Shown: piece by piece, positions 1-9,541 of the stretch | Layout: every line of letters begins with the position of its first letter | How positions within the stretch are numbered: the first letter of the stretch is position 1 | Assembly: GCF_025947225.1 (NCBI RefSeq) | Contig: NZ_CP110005.1 | Span: forward strand, 1,240,001 to 1,304,000 | Reading direction: 5' to 3' | Source of the DNA: Flavobacterium sp. N2270 | Lineage (GTDB): Bacteria > Bacteroidota > Bacteroidia > Flavobacteriales > Flavobacteriaceae | Length of the DNA: 64,000 nucleotides | Notes under the pieces: generated by a model | What the model was told of the DNA's origin: nothing | What the model saw: the letters and a program-made list of their open reading frames with translations, nothing else | Databases searched by the model: none | Translations under genes and position numbers: made by a program

Positions 1-134
1 AATCCTTTTAAATGAAGAACTCTTGCTGCTTGAAAATAGGGGAATTCATGAAGAACTGTTTCCAATGCAACGGTTTGCTTTTCATTTAAAGCGAAAGGTT
101 TGTTAAGTAAATATGTTAATTCAGTACTGTTCAA
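1..134 (-). CDS. Conserved Bacteroidetes hypothetical protein, N-terminal part (runs off window)
   Basis: The 44 visible residues begin (M)NSTELTYLLNKPFALNE and include a segment ending FPYFQAARVLHLKG. They resemble the start of a conserved Bacteroidetes protein often found just after lptE. The frame opens with TTG at 132-134, because an in-frame TAA sits directly upstream and no ATG is available. It starts 15 nt after the lptE-like stop, so it is probably the next gene of the same minus-strand operon. The rest lies to the left of the window. No function can be assigned. Confidence 0.6.
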   Translation of the reverse strand, partial: MNSTELTYLLNKPFALNEKQTVALETVLHEFPYFQAARVLHLKG

Positions 135-149
135 ATTATTTTCTTTTAA

Positions 150-653
150 TTACCATTTAGCTAATGATTCATTAAAGATGTCTTGAGTAATTCTTTCAAA
201 AATTTCATCAAGAGCAGTTGTTAGCCTTGTTCCTGTCATTTGTTCGTTTGCATCATAATCATGATAAAAAGAAAAACGTTTTTCAAAATTATCTTCTTCT
301 TTGTTTTTATTTGAAAAACGGACCATCACTGCAATTGTTAGTCTGTTTTGTGCTGCTGTTTGATTAGAAGTTGCTGTCATTGGAGTAATTCTATACTCAA
401 CAATTTCGCCTTCATATAATAAGTCGCCGCCTTGATTAGTAAGGTTTAAGCTTGTTTGGTTTTGTAAAATTTCCTGTAATGTAATTGTAAAAGTTCTTTC
501 AATTCCAGGTTCAACCAGTTCAGCATTGTTTTGAAAATAATTTACTTGAAATGTATCAGCGTCAATTTTTCCGGTTCCTGTGAAATTATAAACACTACAA
601 CTATTTAAAGTAAGCGTTAATCCAATTAGTATTATATAAATTCCTTTTTTCAT
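150..653 (-). CDS. lptE: LptE-like LPS-assembly lipoprotein
   Basis: This 167-residue protein has a lipoprotein signal peptide: a Lys start, a hydrophobic core ILIGLTLTLNS and a lipidated Cys19 (NSC-S). The mature part begins with VYNFTGTGKIDADTFQVNYF, typical of the Bacteroidetes LptE family, which plugs LptD at the outer membrane during LPS insertion. It starts 7 nt downstream of the sigma-54 activator gene, a neighbourhood common in Flavobacteria, and the two are probably co-transcribed. The family assignment is from sequence pattern; the function is inferred from the family. Confidence 0.75.
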   Translation of the reverse strand: MKKGIYIILIGLTLTLNSCSVYNFTGTGKIDADTFQVNYFQNNAELVEPGIERTFTITLQEILQNQTSLNLTNQGGDLLYEGEIVEYRITPMTATSNQTAAQNRLTIAVMVRFSNKNKEEDNFEKRFSFYHDYDANEQMTGTRLTTALDEIFERITQDIFNESLAKW

Positions 654-660
654 TTTTTAT

Positions 661-1929
661 TTATAAATCGTATTGTTTGATTTTTCTGTAAAGTGTTCTT
701 TCGGAGATTCCTAATTCGTCAGCGGCAGCTTTTCTTTTTCCGTTATTTCGTTCTAACGATTTTTTAATCAATTCAATTTCTTTAGCTTCTAGACTCAGTG
801 TTTCTTCTTCTTCAACTGTTTCTGCGAAAAGGTAATTAGAATCATCTTCTTCCTCGTCAATAAATTCTTCTTGAATTATTTCATTTGTAGCTTGAGGAAG
901 GAGTTCTTGTTTTTTCTCGTTTTCAAAGATAGAATTATCTTCACTTTTTTCGTAAATTCTTTTAATTAAATTTTTCTGATCTTCCTGAACTTTAGATGTT
1001 CCATTTTGCATTAATTCAAGAGTGAGCTTCTTTAAATCATTCAAATCGCTTTTCATATCGAATAGCACTTTGTATAAAATTTCACGCTCGTTGCTAAAAT
1101 CGTTTTCAGATTTTTGATTGTTAACTACCGATGGTAAATTATTTCCTTGTTGAGGTAGATATCCTTTTAAAGTTTGCAGCGAAGTTTCTCTGTTGGTTTC
1201 AAGAACAGAAATTTGTTCGGCAATATTTCGTAATTGCCTAATATTACCACTCCATCTATATTGAATAAGATATTGAATAGCTTCGTTAGATAATTTAATA
1301 GGAGGCATTTTGTATTTATGAGCAAAATCAGCCGCAAATTTTCTAAACAATAAATGAATGTCTTCTTTTCTTTCTCTTAAAGGAGGAAGTAAAATTTCTA
1401 CAGTACTTAAACGGTAATATAAATCTTCTCTAAATTTTCCTTTTTCAATAGCATCAAACATGTTAACGTTTGTGGCAGCTACTATTCGAACATTTGTTTT
1501 TTGAACTTTTGAAGAACCAACTTTAATAAATTCGCCATTTTCTAAAACACGTAATAAACGTACTTGAGTGGTTAGCGGTAATTCACCAACTTCGTCTAAA
1601 AATATAGTCCCTCCATCAGCCACTTCAAAATACCCATCACGAGAGTTTGTTGCGCCAGTAAACGAACCTTTTTCGTGTCCAAATAATTCACTGTCAATCG
1701 TACCTTCTGGTATTGCTCCACAGTTTACAGCTATATATTTTGCATGCTTGCGATGAGAAAGTGAATGGATTATTTTTGGAATACTTTCTTTACCAACACC
1801 ACTTTCCCCAGTTACTAATACAGAAATATCAGTAGGAGCAACTTGTATTGCTTTTTCTATAGCTCGATTTAGTTTTGGATCATTTCCAATAATTTCAAAT
1901 CGTTGTTTTGTGGCTTGTATAGATTCCAT
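661..1929 (-). CDS. Sigma-54 interacting transcriptional activator (AAA+ with Fis-type HTH)
   Basis: This 422-residue bacterial enhancer-binding protein lacks an N-terminal receiver or sensor domain. The AAA+ module starts almost at once, with Walker A GESGVGKE at residues 41-48, the sigma-54-contacting loop GSFTGA at 88-93 (GAFTGA with one A-to-S change), and Walker B TIFLDE near 108-113. A linker of about 120 residues, acidic in its later half, separates it from a C-terminal Fis-type helix-turn-helix (AAADELGISERTLYRKIKQ). It should activate sigma-54 promoters when present or when released by a partner. It lies between miaB and lptE on the same strand, 54 nt after miaB, so co-transcription from the miaB promoter is likely. 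Confidence 0.9.
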   Translation of the reverse strand: MESIQATKQRFEIIGNDPKLNRAIEKAIQVAPTDISVLVTGESGVGKESIPKIIHSLSHRKHAKYIAVNCGAIPEGTIDSELFGHEKGSFTGATNSRDGYFEVADGGTIFLDEVGELPLTTQVRLLRVLENGEFIKVGSSKVQKTNVRIVAATNVNMFDAIEKGKFREDLYYRLSTVEILLPPLRERKEDIHLLFRKFAADFAHKYKMPPIKLSNEAIQYLIQYRWSGNIRQLRNIAEQISVLETNRETSLQTLKGYLPQQGNNLPSVVNNQKSENDFSNEREILYKVLFDMKSDLNDLKKLTLELMQNGTSKVQEDQKNLIKRIYEKSEDNSIFENEKKQELLPQATNEIIQEEFIDEEEDDSNYLFAETVEEEETLSLEAKEIELIKKSLERNNGKRKAAADELGISERTLYRKIKQYDL

Positions 1930-1983
1930 GTTTAATTGATAATTAGTAATTTACAATTGATAGTTTAGTTAGTTTTTAATAGT

Positions 1984-3432
1984 TTAATTCATTTCAGAAT
2001 AACCAATAGCTTTCCCTTTTAAAGTAGCTGATGAACAATCGTAAATTTCAACCATTACAAAATCGCCAGGTTTATAGTTTTCTTTTGGAAAAACAGTAAC
2101 CATGTTTTCGGAATTTCTTCCGCTCCATTCATCTTTAGATTTTTTAGATTCTCTTTCTACTAAAATTTCCACTGTTTGTCCTAAAAAGCGTTGTGTTCTT
2201 TCTAATGATAATTCTTGTTGTAAGTCTACTATTTCTTGTAATCTACGTTTTTTAACTTCTTCGGGTACATCATCTTCTAGTTTTCTCGCGGCCATAGTTC
2301 CTGGTCTTTCAGAATAAGAGAACATATAACCAAAATCATATTTTACATAGCGCATTAAAGACAATGTGTCTTGATGATCTTCTTCAGTTTCTGTTGGGAA
2401 ACCTGTAATCATATCTTGAGAAATCGTGCAATTAGGAATTATTTGTTTGATTTTGTCTACCAAAGTCATGTATTCCTCACGTGTGTGTTGACGATTCATT
2501 TCTTTTAAAATTCTAGTACTTCCACTTTGAACCGGTAAATGAATGTAGTTACAAACATTTTGATGTTTTGCAATAACGTGTAATACCTCTTCATGCATGT
2601 CTTGCGGATTTGAAGTAGAGAAACGGAAACGCATTTTTGGAAATGCTTTTGCAGACATGTCTAATAATTGTGCGAAATCTACCGATGTTGCTTTTTGCAT
2701 TTCTGAAGCTTTATCAAAATCTTTTTTAAGTCCTCCGCCATACCATAAATAACTATCTACATTTTGACCCAATAAACATACCTCTTTATATCCTTTATTC
2801 CATAAATCAGCTATTTCGTCTAAAATACTTTGCGGTTCTCTGCTTCGTTCTCTTCCTCTTGTAAATGGAACCACGCAAAAAGTACACATATTATCACATC
2901 CGCGTGTAATAGATACAAAAGCATTTATTCCGTTGCTGTTTAAACGAACAGGAGAAATGTCGCCATAGGTTTCTTCTTTAGAAAGAATAACATTTATAGC
3001 ATCTCTTCCTTCTTCAACTTCATTTAATAAGTTTGGAATGTCTTTATAAGCATCAGGGCCCACAACTAAATCGACAATTTTTTCTTCTTCAAGAAATTTT
3101 TCTTTTAAGCGTTCTGCCATACAGCCTAAAACACCAACTTTCATGTTAGGGTTAATATCTCGTTTTACAGCATTATATTTTTGAAGTCTTTTTCTAATAG
3201 TTTGTTCTGCTTTATCTCTAATAGAACATGTATTAACTAAAACTAAGTCGGCATCTTCAAGTTTGTCTGTAGTATTATATCCTTGATTGTTAAGAATTGA
3301 AGCTACAATTTCACTATCAGAGAAATTCATAGCGCAACCATAACTTTCTATAAAAAGTTTTTTAGTGTTTTCTTTCTTTTCTTCTAAAACAAGTTTTGTT
3401 CCTTGTTTGTTTTCGTCAATTGTCTTTTCCAT
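1984..3432 (-). CDS. miaB: tRNA-2-methylthio-N6-dimethylallyladenosine synthase
   Basis: MiaB is a methylthiotransferase that modifies i6A37 of tRNAs to ms2i6A using two 4Fe-4S clusters. The N-terminal UPF0004 domain carries its three cysteines (about residues 33, 69 and 104; SYGCAMN, NTCSIR, GCMAER). The radical-SAM triad is GCDNMCTFC (about 179, 183, 186), and a TRAM domain closes the 482-residue protein. The frame can be extended to a TTG at 3456, but that codon lies about where transcription would start from the promoter at 3460-3491. I therefore choose the ATG at 3432. Confidence 0.95.
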   Translation of the reverse strand: MEKTIDENKQGTKLVLEEKKENTKKLFIESYGCAMNFSDSEIVASILNNQGYNTTDKLEDADLVLVNTCSIRDKAEQTIRKRLQKYNAVKRDINPNMKVGVLGCMAERLKEKFLEEEKIVDLVVGPDAYKDIPNLLNEVEEGRDAINVILSKEETYGDISPVRLNSNGINAFVSITRGCDNMCTFCVVPFTRGRERSREPQSILDEIADLWNKGYKEVCLLGQNVDSYLWYGGGLKKDFDKASEMQKATSVDFAQLLDMSAKAFPKMRFRFSTSNPQDMHEEVLHVIAKHQNVCNYIHLPVQSGSTRILKEMNRQHTREEYMTLVDKIKQIIPNCTISQDMITGFPTETEEDHQDTLSLMRYVKYDFGYMFSYSERPGTMAARKLEDDVPEEVKKRRLQEIVDLQQELSLERTQRFLGQTVEILVERESKKSKDEWSGRNSENMVTVFPKENYKPGDFVMVEIYDCSSATLKGKAIGYSEMN

Positions 3433-3459
3433 AAAAGTTTTTTCTCTTTTTTGCAACTA

Positions 3460-3491
3460 CAAAGATAATACTAAAAAGTAAAATATGACAA
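3460..3491 (-). promoter_or_regulatory. Promoter of miaB operon
   Basis: Reading the minus strand, a TTG (3489-3491) is followed after 21 nt by TATCTTTG (3460-3467), a full match to the Bacteroidetes -7 consensus TAnnTTTG. The miaB ATG at 3432 lies 27 nt further on. Confidence 0.65.
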
Positions 3492-3584
3492 CTTGACAGA
3501 TTTTTTCATGATGTATTTTAACTTAAAAAAGTAAAATCTTATCTTAATTTTTTTTCTAAAATCCTTAAATTTAAAAAAAACCTA

Positions 3585-3592
3585 TACTTTTG
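3585..3592 (+). promoter_or_regulatory. -7 element upstream of topA
   Basis: TACTTTTG matches TAnnTTTG and ends 18 nt before the topA ATG at 3611. No clean TTG is present 17-21 nt upstream. A TTG that would extend topA upstream (3590) is inside this element. Confidence 0.5.
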
Positions 3593-3610
3593 CGCCAAAC
3601 AAATTTTATA

Positions 3611-6112
3611 ATGGCGAAGAATTTAGTAATAGTTGAGTCACCTGCAAAGGCAAAAACAATAGAGAAATTTTTAGGTAAAGATTTTCAAGTTGAATCTAGT
3701 TATGGACATATTGCAGACTTACCTTCTAAAGAAATTGGAGTAGATGTAGAAAATGGGTTTAAACCTAAGTATGAGGTTTCACCAGATAAGAAAGCTTTAG
3801 TAAAAAAATTAAAAGACTTGTCTAAAAAAGCCGACATGGTTTGGTTGGCTTCCGATGAAGACCGAGAAGGAGAAGCTATTTCTTGGCATTTATCAGAAGA
3901 ACTTAAGTTAGATGAAAATAAAACAAAGCGTATTGTTTTTCATGAAATTACGAAATCTGCTATTCAAAAAGCAATTGAAAATCCTAGAGGAATCGATTAT
4001 AATTTAGTAAATGCACAACAAGCACGTAGGGTTTTAGACCGATTAGTTGGTTACGAATTATCGCCTGTTTTATGGAAAAAAGTAAAAGGTGGTTTGTCTG
4101 CAGGAAGAGTTCAGTCGGTTTCTGTTCGATTAATAGTAGAACGTGAAAGAGAAATTCAAGAGTTTAATCCGCAAGGAACTTATTCTATAACAGCTGAATT
4201 TACAAATGAAGCTGGAAAATCATTTAAAGCAAAGCTCCCTAAAAATTTTAATACACAAAAAGAAGCAGAAGACTTTTTGCAAAAAAATATTGGTTCTAAT
4301 TATAAGGTAGCTGATTTAGAAAAAAAACCAACAAAAAAATCTCCAGCAGCGCCATTTACAACTTCAACTTTGCAACAAGAAGCTGCTCGTAAATTATATT
4401 TACCAGTTGGAATTACAATGCAAATTGCACAAAGGTTATATGAAGCCGGTTTGATTACTTATATGAGAACAGATAGTGTTAATTTGTCGAATGAAGCAAT
4501 GGCTTCTGCAGAGTCAGAAATTATCCGTTCGTATGGTAAAGAATACAGTAAGCCAAGAAATTATACTTCAAAAAGTAAAGGAGCTCAAGAAGCGCACGAA
4601 GCAATTCGTCCTACAGACATGTCTTTACATACTGTAAATATCGACAGAGATCAAGCGCGTTTATATGATTTAATTTGGAAAAGAACTTTAGCTTCTCAAA
4701 TGAGTGAGGCACAGCTAGAACGTACAAATGTTAAAATTGAAGCAAATAATCATAATGAAGTTTTTGTAGCAAGTGGTGAAGTAATTAAATTTGAAGGATT
4801 CTTAAAAGTGTATCTTGAAGGGCATGATGATGATGAGGAAGAGCAAGAGGGAATGCTTCCGGCTTTGAAAATAAACGAGAAATTAACAAATACTTATATT
4901 CAGGCAACTGAGCGTTTTTCTAGACCACCAGCACGTTATACTGAGGCTGCTTTGGTAAAAAAATTAGAAGAATTAGGGATTGGTCGTCCGTCGACTTATG
5001 CGCCAACCATTTCAACAATTATTAATCGTAATTACGTTGAAAAAGGAAGCTCTGAAGGAGTGGAAAGAAAATACACACAAATTTCATTATTAGCTTCGAC
5101 TATTAAATCGCAAGTTTTGACTGAAAATGTAGGTTCAGATAAAGGAAAGTTAGTTCCAACAGATATTGGTACCATTGTAAATGACTTCTTGGTTAAAAAT
5201 TTCTCGGCAATTTTAGATTATAACTTTACGGCAAAAGTAGAGCAAGATTTTGATGAAATTGCTGAAGGTAACATTGATTGGGCAAACATGATGAATGAGT
5301 TTTATTCTAAATTTCATCCAAATGTTGTCGATGTTGAAGAAAATGCAGATAGAGAAAGTGGTGAAAGAATTTTAGGTACCGATCCAAAATCGGGTAAACC
5401 AATTTCTGTTCGTTTAGGTAAATTTGGACCAATGGCTCAAATTGGTGATGCAGAAGATGAAGAGAAACAATTTGCAAGTTTAATGTCTGATCAAAATATT
5501 GGAACTATAACTTTAGAGGAGGCTTTAAAATTATTTTTATTACCTAAAAACTTAGGGACTTATAAAGAGGAAGAAGTTGAGGTAAGTAACGGTCGTTTTG
5601 GTCCTTATGTGCGATTTGGAAAAATGTTTATTTCGTTGCCAAAGGGAGAAGATCCGTTGGATGTTACTTTTGATAGAGCAAAAGAATTAATCGCAGAAAA
5701 AGAAGCAGCAGACGCTCCAATAGCAACTTTTCGAGAATTACCAGTTCAAAAAGGTGTTGGAAGATTTGGACCGTTTTTAAAATGGAATGGAATGTTTATT
5801 AATGTAAACAAGAAATATGATTTTGATAACTTATCTCAACAAGATATTGTTGAGCTTATCGAAGATAAAATTCAAAAAGAAATAGATAAAGTTATTCATG
5901 ATTGGAAAGAAGATGGAATTCGTGTTGAAAAAGCACGTTGGGGAAGAAGTGTTATCTTAAAAGGTAAAGTAAAAATAGAATTGAGTAAAGATGTAGATGC
6001 TAAAGCGCTAACTTTAGATGAAGCTAAGGAAATGATAGAGAAAAAAGCACCTGCAAAAAAAGCTACAGCTAAAAAGAAATCGCCAGTAAAGAAAAAAACA
6101 ACTAAAAAATAG
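3611..6112 (+). CDS. topA: DNA topoisomerase I
   Basis: This type IA topoisomerase of 833 residues relaxes negative supercoils. The TOPRIM domain opens the protein (VIVESPAKAKTIEKFLG, acidic motif DEDREGEA), and the active-site Tyr lies in YMRTDS at about residue 284. The C-terminal zinc fingers of E. coli TopA are replaced by repeated modules of the type GRFGPYVRFGKMF. The protein ends in a Lys/Ala-rich tail (KKAPAKKATAKKK), common in Bacteroidetes and presumably DNA-binding. The stop is 3 nt before the next gene, so the two form an operon. Confidence 0.97.
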   Translation: MAKNLVIVESPAKAKTIEKFLGKDFQVESSYGHIADLPSKEIGVDVENGFKPKYEVSPDKKALVKKLKDLSKKADMVWLASDEDREGEAISWHLSEELKLDENKTKRIVFHEITKSAIQKAIENPRGIDYNLVNAQQARRVLDRLVGYELSPVLWKKVKGGLSAGRVQSVSVRLIVEREREIQEFNPQGTYSITAEFTNEAGKSFKAKLPKNFNTQKEAEDFLQKNIGSNYKVADLEKKPTKKSPAAPFTTSTLQQEAARKLYLPVGITMQIAQRLYEAGLITYMRTDSVNLSNEAMASAESEIIRSYGKEYSKPRNYTSKSKGAQEAHEAIRPTDMSLHTVNIDRDQARLYDLIWKRTLASQMSEAQLERTNVKIEANNHNEVFVASGEVIKFEGFLKVYLEGHDDDEEEQEGMLPALKINEKLTNTYIQATERFSRPPARYTEAALVKKLEELGIGRPSTYAPTISTIINRNYVEKGSSEGVERKYTQISLLASTIKSQVLTENVGSDKGKLVPTDIGTIVNDFLVKNFSAILDYNFTAKVEQDFDEIAEGNIDWANMMNEFYSKFHPNVVDVEENADRESGERILGTDPKSGKPISVRLGKFGPMAQIGDAEDEEKQFASLMSDQNIGTITLEEALKLFLLPKNLGTYKEEEVEVSNGRFGPYVRFGKMFISLPKGEDPLDVTFDRAKELIAEKEAADAPIATFRELPVQKGVGRFGPFLKWNGMFINVNKKYDFDNLSQQDIVELIEDKIQKEIDKVIHDWKEDGIRVEKARWGRSVILKGKVKIELSKDVDAKALTLDEAKEMIEKKAPAKKATAKKKSPVKKKTTKK

Positions 6113-6115
6113 TTT

Positions 6116-7264
6116 ATGGTGTTTGATTTTCTACAACCATTGTCATCTTCTTGTGTTGAGTATATTAGTAAGTTACCGGTTCAGTCTTTAGGTAGGAAAA
6201 TTACTTTACATACAGAAAGTGAATTCCCAAACTTAGATGCTATTTCTATTGCAATAATTGGAGTAAATGATTTTAGAGGTTTGGAAAAAGAAAATTCACA
6301 TGGAGCTTTAGATGATTTTAGAAAAGTTTTGTATAGTTTATACCCAGGGAACTGGAGTGTTGCAATTGCAGATTTAGGAACAATTGAGGCTGGAGCGTCA
6401 TTAAAGGATACTTATTTTTTAGTCCAAACTATTTGCGAAGATTTATTAAGAAAAAAAATTATACCTATTATCGTTGGTGGTAGTCAAGATTTATCTTATC
6501 CTATGTATAGGTCGTATGATGAATTAGATCAAATGGTGAATTTTATTTCTATTGATAATAAATTTGATTTTTCAAAAGAAAATAGTAACTTGGCCAACTC
6601 TTTTCTGACAAATATAATCGTTGAAGAGCCAAATAATCTGTTTAACTACAGTAATATTGGTTTTCAAACGTATTTTAATTCGCAAGAAGAGATTGATTTA
6701 ATTGATAAGCTTTACTTTGAAGCATATCGACTTGGTGAGGTTTCAAATAACATAACAATTGCAGAACCAGTTTTTAGAGATGCTGATATTGTAAGTGTTG
6801 ATATGACTTCGGTTCAGTCGTCTTTTTCGGGTAATTTTATTGATTTTAACCCAAATGGGTTTACAGGTAAGGAAGTTTGTGCCTTAGCAAGATACGCTGG
6901 AATTAGTGATAAAGTTTCTTCGTTTGGAGTGTTTAACTTTAATTTAACTTCAGTTGAATTTAATTTAGTTGCTCAAGTGATTTGGTATTTTTTAGAAGGT
7001 TTCAGTTTTAGATCTAACGAGTATCCTTTTGGTAGTAAAGAAAGTTATCTTAAATATACCGTGTTGATTGATGATGATGAACTTGTTTTTTACAAGAGTG
7101 ATAAAACAAGTAGGTGGTGGATTGAAATATCATTATTTACAAATGTTAATAATAAATTAAAAAGAAATACGTTATTACCTTGTTCTTATGAAGATTATTT
7201 AGCGTCTTGTGAGGGAGATGTTCCTGAAAGATGGTGGAAAGCTCAAAGAAGAAATATTGTTTAA
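6116..7264 (+). CDS. Arginase/formimidoylglutamase-fold protein lacking the metal-binding residues
   Basis: This 382-residue protein has the outline of the arginase/agmatinase/formimidoylglutamase superfamily, but every Mn-binding motif is altered. The usual GGDHS/GGGHD is GGSQD (121-125), the DAHxD motif is replaced by SIDNKFD (about 144-150), and SxDxDxxDP is SVDMTSVQSS (227-236). It is therefore unlikely to be an active ureohydrolase. It begins 3 nt after topA and is followed by gldK 144 nt later. The place beside gldKLMN suggests a structural or regulatory role, but nothing in the sequence proves one. Automatic names such as formimidoylglutamase would mislead here. Confidence 0.75.
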   Translation: MVFDFLQPLSSSCVEYISKLPVQSLGRKITLHTESEFPNLDAISIAIIGVNDFRGLEKENSHGALDDFRKVLYSLYPGNWSVAIADLGTIEAGASLKDTYFLVQTICEDLLRKKIIPIIVGGSQDLSYPMYRSYDELDQMVNFISIDNKFDFSKENSNLANSFLTNIIVEEPNNLFNYSNIGFQTYFNSQEEIDLIDKLYFEAYRLGEVSNNITIAEPVFRDADIVSVDMTSVQSSFSGNFIDFNPNGFTGKEVCALARYAGISDKVSSFGVFNFNLTSVEFNLVAQVIWYFLEGFSFRSNEYPFGSKESYLKYTVLIDDDELVFYKSDKTSRWWIEISLFTNVNNKLKRNTLLPCSYEDYLASCEGDVPERWWKAQRRNIV

Positions 7265-7339
7265 CATAAAATATGAAAGGATAGTTTTACCTTGGTTTTG
7301 TTAATTTTAATATATTTTTAAGATTTTTTTTAAAAATAA

Positions 7340-7370
7340 TTGTTTTTTTCAAAATTATTAAATAGGTTTA
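7340..7370 (+). promoter_or_regulatory. Candidate promoter of gldKLMN
   Basis: TTG (7340-7342), 20 nt, then TAGGTTTA (7363-7370), which matches TAnnTTTG at all but the last base. It lies 38 nt before the gldK ATG in a 144-nt intergenic region. Confidence 0.45.
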
Positions 7371-7408
7371 CGCCTTTAAAAGAAAAATTATAATTAACCC
7401 CAGTTTAT

Positions 7409-8800
7409 ATGAAGAAGTTAGTTGCATTTACGTTGATTTTGTCATTTTTTGCTAGTTGTAGTAAGGGTGATAGAGGTGAGTTAGTAGGTGTCAAAGGAAA
7501 AAAATGGCATCCAGAAAAGCCTTATGGAATGACATTAATTCCAGGTGGAGCCTTTATTATGGGTAAATCAGATGATGATTTAGCTAATATCCAAGACGCT
7601 CCAACAAAAACAGTTACGGTTCGTTCGTTTTATATGGATGAGACAGAAATAACGAATAGTGAATACCGTCAATTCATTGGATGGGTAAAAGATTCAACAA
7701 TTAGAACAAGATTAGCGATTCTTGCTGATGAAGTTGGTCAAAAACCAGCTGAAGGAGGAAGAAGTGGTAAAGAAGGTGGAAGTATTGGGGATTACGCTTT
7801 TGCGGATGCTAATGTTGAAGAAATGTCTGCTTACGACAAATATATGTATGAAAACTATTACAGTATTGGTACAGATGACGATATGTATGCTGGAAGAAAG
7901 CTAAATAAGAAAATTAATTTACTTGATGACCCTCAGAAATATCCAGATGAGTATTATGTTGAAGTAATGGATTCTATGTACTTGCCAGAATCTGAATCTT
8001 ATAATGGATTGAAAACATTAGATGTTTCTAAATTGAAATTTAAATTTAGAGAAGTTGATTGGAATGAGGCTGTAAAGAAAAAAGGACGTAAAGGTCTTTA
8101 TGAAAATACAAAACCAATTGAGGTTTATCCTGATACAACAGCTTGGATTAAAGATTTTGCATATTCTTACAATGAGCCAATGCATAATGATTACTTTTGG
8201 CACCAAGCTTATGGGGAGTATCCTGTAGTTGGAGTGTCTTGGAATCAAGCTAAAGCATTCTGTGCTTGGAGAACTTTGTATAAGAATTCTTATATTAAAA
8301 AGAAAAAAGGAAGAGATCAAGTGAATTCTTTCCGTTTGCCAACAGAGGCTGAGTGGGAGTACGCTGCTAGAGGTGGAATTGAATCTGCAACTTTCCCATG
8401 GGGAGGTCCTTATGCTAAAAATGATAGAGGTTGTTTTATGGCTAACTTTAAACCAAATAGAGGTGATTATGCAGCTGACGGTGCTTTGTATACTGTTGAG
8501 GCACGTTCGTATGAGCCAAATAATTACAACTTATACAATATGGCAGGTAATGTTTCTGAATGGACTGAGTCTTCTTATGATGCATCTGCTTATGAGTTTG
8601 TTTCTACTATGAATCCAAATGTTCCAGATCGTAAAAATCAACGTAAAGTTGTAAGAGGTGGTTCTTGGAAAGATGTTGGATATTTCTTACAGGTAGCAAC
8701 ACGTGACTTTGAATATGCTGATTCAGCTAGAAGTTATATCGGATTTAGAACAGTGCAAGATTATATGGGTACTGGTTCGACTGGAAACAGTCCAAAATAA
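7409..8800 (+). CDS. gldK: GldK, T9SS outer-membrane-associated lipoprotein
   Basis: The 463-residue protein has a lipoprotein signal with Cys17 (SFFASC-SKGD). The rest is a formylglycine-generating-enzyme-like (SUMF1/FGE) fold: GMTLIPGGAFIMG near residue 40, RLPTEAEWEYAARGG in the middle, NMAGNVSEWTES and a terminal SYIGFRTV. In the T9SS, GldK (PorK) forms a periplasmic ring with GldN under the outer membrane; the FGE fold is structural there. It is the first gene of gldK-gldL-gldM-gldN, with gaps of 52, 53 and 44 nt. Confidence 0.97.
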   Translation: MKKLVAFTLILSFFASCSKGDRGELVGVKGKKWHPEKPYGMTLIPGGAFIMGKSDDDLANIQDAPTKTVTVRSFYMDETEITNSEYRQFIGWVKDSTIRTRLAILADEVGQKPAEGGRSGKEGGSIGDYAFADANVEEMSAYDKYMYENYYSIGTDDDMYAGRKLNKKINLLDDPQKYPDEYYVEVMDSMYLPESESYNGLKTLDVSKLKFKFREVDWNEAVKKKGRKGLYENTKPIEVYPDTTAWIKDFAYSYNEPMHNDYFWHQAYGEYPVVGVSWNQAKAFCAWRTLYKNSYIKKKKGRDQVNSFRLPTEAEWEYAARGGIESATFPWGGPYAKNDRGCFMANFKPNRGDYAADGALYTVEARSYEPNNYNLYNMAGNVSEWTESSYDASAYEFVSTMNPNVPDRKNQRKVVRGGSWKDVGYFLQVATRDFEYADSARSYIGFRTVQDYMGTGSTGNSPK

Positions 8801-8852
8801 TAAATATATTAACCAATTTTATATTTAACTTAACTAACTAACAAATTTTATT

Positions 8853-9488
8853 ATGGGATTTTTAAGCAAAAAAGCAATGAATTTCGCTTACGGTATGGGA
8901 GCGGCAGTAGTAATCATCGGAGCATTATTTAAATTAATGCACTGGCCAGGAGCTAGTTTGATGTTGATCGTAGGTTTAGGAACAGAGGCTTTAATTTTCG
9001 GTTTATCTGCATTTGATAATCCAGAAGATGAATTAGACTGGACTTTAGTATATCCAGAATTAGCAAACGGTGTTGCTAATGATAAAAAACCTAAGAAAGA
9101 AAATCCAGCTGAAGCACAAGGATTGTTGTCTCAAAAATTAGATAACATGTTAAAAGAAGCAAAAATTGATGGTGCTTTAATGGAAAGTTTAGGGGCTAGT
9201 ATCAAAAATTTTGAAGGAGCTGCTAAAAGTATTTCTCCAACTGTAGATGCTATGGCAGGTCAAAAGAAATATGCTGAGGAAATGTCTCAAGCAGCTGCTC
9301 AGATGGAAGCTTTAAATAGTTTGTATAAAGTACAATTAGAAAGTGCTTCTAGAAATGCTGAAGCTAATAAAGAAATTGCTGAAAATGCATCTAAATTAAA
9401 AGAACAAATGCAGTCTATGACTTCTAACATCGCATCTTTAAACTCAGTTTACGGTGGAATGTTAACTGCTATGAATAACAGAGGATAA
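8853..9488 (+). CDS. gldL: GldL, T9SS/gliding motor inner-membrane subunit
   Basis: The 211-residue protein has two transmembrane helices (about 9-27 and 34-53), then a cytoplasmic tail rich in Ala, Lys and Glu with coiled-coil character. With GldM it forms the proton-driven motor that powers T9SS export and gliding. The membrane residues Lys27, His30 and Glu45 are present; Glu45 (GTEALIF) aligns with the essential Glu49 of F. johnsoniae GldL. The segment between the helices is about four residues shorter than I recall for that protein, and its Glu59 position is Asp55 here. The fold is otherwise standard. Confidence 0.97.
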   Translation: MGFLSKKAMNFAYGMGAAVVIIGALFKLMHWPGASLMLIVGLGTEALIFGLSAFDNPEDELDWTLVYPELANGVANDKKPKKENPAEAQGLLSQKLDNMLKEAKIDGALMESLGASIKNFEGAAKSISPTVDAMAGQKKYAEEMSQAAAQMEALNSLYKVQLESASRNAEANKEIAENASKLKEQMQSMTSNIASLNSVYGGMLTAMNNRG

Positions 9489-9541
9489 TTAGTTTTATCG
9501 AAAATTAAATAAATTAATAATCAAAAACTAATTACAGGAAA

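Noticed and set aside
1930..1983. AT-rich repeats (AATTGATA-like) between miaB and the sigma-54 gene as an operator
   Set aside because: Such AATT/ATCAATT strings are common low-complexity sequence in this DNA, and a similar run occurs inside the GSCFA gene near 33690-33715.
3590..3611. TTG start that would extend topA by seven residues
   Set aside because: The codon is part of the -7 element TACTTTTG, upstream of any transcript from it.
6116..7264. Naming this gene hutG to match hutU
   Set aside because: The metal-binding residues required for formimidoylglutamase are missing and the gene is about 47 kb from hutU.
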